Shown: one piece after another, positions 62,365 through 64,000 of the stretch | How the letters are laid out: each line of letters opens with the position of its first letter | How positions within the stretch are numbered: the first letter of the stretch is position 1 | DNA from: Arthrobacter sp. QXT-31 | GTDB taxonomy: Bacteria; Actinomycetota; Actinomycetes; Actinomycetales; Micrococcaceae | Direction of reading: 5' to 3' | NCBI RefSeq assembly: GCF_001969265.1 | Contig: NZ_CP019304.1 | Location: 1,302,001-1,366,000 of the forward strand | Length of the DNA stretch: 64,000 nt | Notes under the pieces: generated by a model | Told to the model about the DNA's origin: nothing | Seen by the model: the letters and a program-made list of their open reading frames with translations, nothing else | The model's database searches: none | Translations under genes and position numbers: made by a program

Positions 62365-63699
62365 TCAGGCGAGGTTTGCGACGCCCGGGTAGAGGGGATG
62401 GGCTTCGGCCAGGGCCTCTACCCGGTTACGCAGTCCGGAGAGGTCCGCGCCGGCGTCGGCGGTCAGTGCCTCTGCGATGATGTCCGCCACCTCGGCGAAG
62501 GCGGCTTCGCCGAAACCGCGGGTGGCCAGGGCCGGGGTACCGATGCGCAGGCCGGAGGTGACCATCGGCGGGCGCGGATCGAACGGCACGGCGTTGCGGT
62601 TCACGGTGATGTCGATGGCGGCGAGGCGGTCCTCGGCCTGCTGCCCGTCGAGCTCACAGTTCCGCAGGTCCACCAGGACCAGGTGCACGTCCGTTCCGCC
62701 GGAGACCACGGAGATGCCCTTCGCGGTCACATCGGGCTGGACCAGGCGCTCGGCCAGGATCCGGGCACCGGCGAGCACGCGCTCCTGGCGCTCCTTGAAC
62801 TCCGCGGACGCGGCGATTTTGAAGGCCACGGCCTTGCCCGCGATCACGTGCTCCAGCGGCCCACCCTGCTGGCCGGGGAACACCGCCGAGTTGATCTTCT
62901 TGGCGACGTCGGCGTCGTTGGTCAGGATGATCCCGCCGCGCGGACCGGCCAGGGTCTTGTGCGTGGTGGACGTGGTGACATGCGCGTGCGGCACCGGGGA
63001 CGGGTGCAGCCCCGCAGCGACAAGGCCCGCGAAGTGCGCCATGTCCACCATCAGGTAGGCGCCCACGGAATCGGCGATCCGGCGGAACTCGGCGAAGTCC
63101 AGCTGCCGGGCGTACGCGGACCAGCCGGCCACGATGAGCTGCGGCTTGTGCTCCTGGGCCAGGCGCTCCACCTCGGCCATGTCGATCCGGTGGTCATCTT
63201 CACGGACCTGGTACGGGACCACGTTGTACAGCTTGCCGGAGAAGTTGATGCGCATACCGTGGGTCAGGTGCCCGCCGTGGGCCAGGTTCAGGCCCATGAT
63301 GGTGTCGCCCGGCTTGATCAGCGCGTGCATCACCGAGGCGTTCGCCTGCGCACCGGAGTGCGGCTGCACGTTCGCGTATTCGGCACCGAACAGGGCCTTG
63401 ACCCGGTCGATGGCAAGCTGCTCGATCACGTCAACGTGCTCGCAGCCGCCGTAGTACCGCTTGCCCGGGTAGCCCTCGGCGTACTTGTTGGTCAGCACCG
63501 AACCCTGCGCCTGCATCACCGCAGCCGCAGTGTGGTTCTCCGACGCGATCATCTCCAGACCGGAGCGCTGGCGGCCAAGTTCGTCATCGATCTTCACCGC
63601 GATCTCCGGATCCAGCTCCGCGAGGTCAGCGTTCAGGCTCGGCGACACAACCTGCTCAAACGCAACTGTTTCTGTGCCTGCGGCACCTGCGCCGCTCAC
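62365..63699 (-). CDS. glyA: Serine hydroxymethyltransferase
   Basis: A 444-residue PLP enzyme interconverting serine and glycine with tetrahydrofolate. The PLP lysine is K248 in [32 protein letters not shown] and [15 protein letters not shown] are hallmark segments. Start is GTG at 63699 overlapping the gcvH stop (GTGA), so it is coupled to glycine cleavage. About 17 extra N-terminal residues precede the usual start region. Confidence 0.97.
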   Translation of the reverse strand: MSGAGAAGTETVAFEQVVSPSLNADLAELDPEIAVKIDDELGRQRSGLEMIASENHTAAAVMQAQGSVLTNKYAEGYPGKRYYGGCEHVDVIEQLAIDRVKALFGAEYANVQPHSGAQANASVMHALIKPGDTIMGLNLAHGGHLTHGMRINFSGKLYNVVPYQVREDDHRIDMAEVERLAQEHKPQLIVAGWSAYARQLDFAEFRRIADSVGAYLMVDMAHFAGLVAAGLHPSPVPHAHVTTSTTHKTLAGPRGGIILTNDADVAKKINSAVFPGQQGGPLEHVIAGKAVAFKIAASAEFKERQERVLAGARILAERLVQPDVTAKGISVVSGGTDVHLVLVDLRNCELDGQQAEDRLAAIDITVNRNAVPFDPRPPMVTSGLRIGTPALATRGFGEAAFAEVADIIAEALTADAGADLSGLRNRVEALAEAHPLYPGVANLA

Positions 63700-64000
63700 A
63701 GCTCGCCGCCGTTCGTGGACGCGTACTCCTCGGCCGACAGCAGCGGCCCCTCGGACTCAGCGGCCACCTTGAACAACCAGCCCGCACCGTACGGGTCGCT
63801 GTTGATCAGCGCGGGATCGGAAACGACGTCGTCATTGATCTCGACTACCTCACCGGTGACCGGGGCGTACAGGTCAGAGACCGACTTCGTCGACTCCACC
63901 TCGCCGCAGGTCTCCCCCGCGGTCACGGCCGAGCCGACCTCGGGCAGGTCAACGTAAACGATGTCGCCGAGGGCGTCAGTGGCCACGGCGGAAATGCCAA
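63696..64000 (-). CDS. gcvH: Glycine cleavage system H protein (5' end beyond window)
   Basis: The C-terminal 101 residues of the lipoyl-carrier H protein: (G)[18 protein letters not shown], then [17 protein letters not shown] with the lipoylated lysine, and a C-terminal [10 protein letters not shown]. The coding region continues past 64000, because the canonical start lies about 27 residues upstream; an internal ATG-like start is not needed. The H protein shuttles the aminomethyl group between P, T and L proteins. It is coupled to glyA by a 4-nt overlap, and gcvT/gcvP probably lie outside the window. Confidence 0.95.
   Translation of the reverse strand, partial: GISAVATDALGDIVYVDLPEVGSAVTAGETCGEVESTKSVSDLYAPVTGEVVEINDDVVSDPALINSDPYGAGWLFKVAAESEGPLLSAEEYASTNGGEL

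Overview
The window is high-GC DNA from an actinobacterium of the Arthrobacter/Pseudarthrobacter type. This rests on GC-rich codon use, many GTG/TTG starts, actinobacterial families (DUF3027, DUF3263, DUF6457, LytR C-terminal, WXG100, XPB-type helicase, DtxR repressor) and several genes whose only visible signal is a TAnnnT box about 7 nt before the start codon, as in leaderless transcripts. It looks like ordinary chromosome: no phage, plasmid, insertion sequence or CRISPR array was seen.

Layout. 1-8100: a minus-strand myo-inositol operon, read iolC, aldolase, iolD, iolA, iolE-like, iolG, IolH-like isomerase (cut by the window edge). 8300-9420: an MSAD-like tautomerase that shares an operator-like motif with the iol promoter, then an SRPBCC protein. 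9480-11660: sucCD. 11880-17650: a lipoprotein, pcrA, an inositol-monophosphatase-family gene and two membrane proteins. 17730-22350: tRNA-Arg(CCU), a DUF6314 protein, a NUDIX hydrolase, an ABC exporter and an ABC-F ATPase with a strong leader hairpin. 22545-25515: a tandemly duplicated two-gene module, HTH protein plus 7-TM protein, twice. 25824-28131: a polar amino acid ABC importer. 28421-35660: a GH38 alpha-mannosidase and a molybdenum-cofactor operon (mobA-like, DUF6457, moeA, fdhD), then an HNH nuclease. 35880-38940: three cell-wall hydrolases, two of them behind c-di-AMP (ydaO-type) riboswitches. 39094-42910: a DtxR/IdeR-type repressor, serC behind a coupled small ORF, a DUF3027 protein and a cold-shock protein. 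42921-49861: a helicase-associated protein and XPB helicase, a two-component system and a WXG100 protein. 49889-57422: an RNase H fusion, groL under CIRCE, an orphan binding protein with cspA, a LytR_C protein, DUF3263, ung and an iron-box-controlled siderophore-interacting protein. 57459-64000: thrE, a FemAB-type ligase, tspO, sdaA, glyA and gcvH (cut by the edge).

Themes. Inositol breakdown yields malonate semialdehyde, and the adjacent tautomerase belongs to the malonate-semialdehyde-decarboxylase superfamily and carries the same operator-like motif. Serine and one-carbon metabolism recur (serC, thrE, sdaA, glyA, gcvH). Iron control is represented by a repressor with all metal ligands and a matching box 17 kb away. 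Intergenic regions carry two kinds of dispersed palindrome.

The best candidate for an undescribed system is the duplicated HTH/7-TM module. Its two regulators are about 99% identical at DNA level in their C-terminal halves but clearly diverged in their DNA-binding halves, a pattern that suggests gene conversion. All functions are read from sequence and recalled family knowledge; no database search was run.
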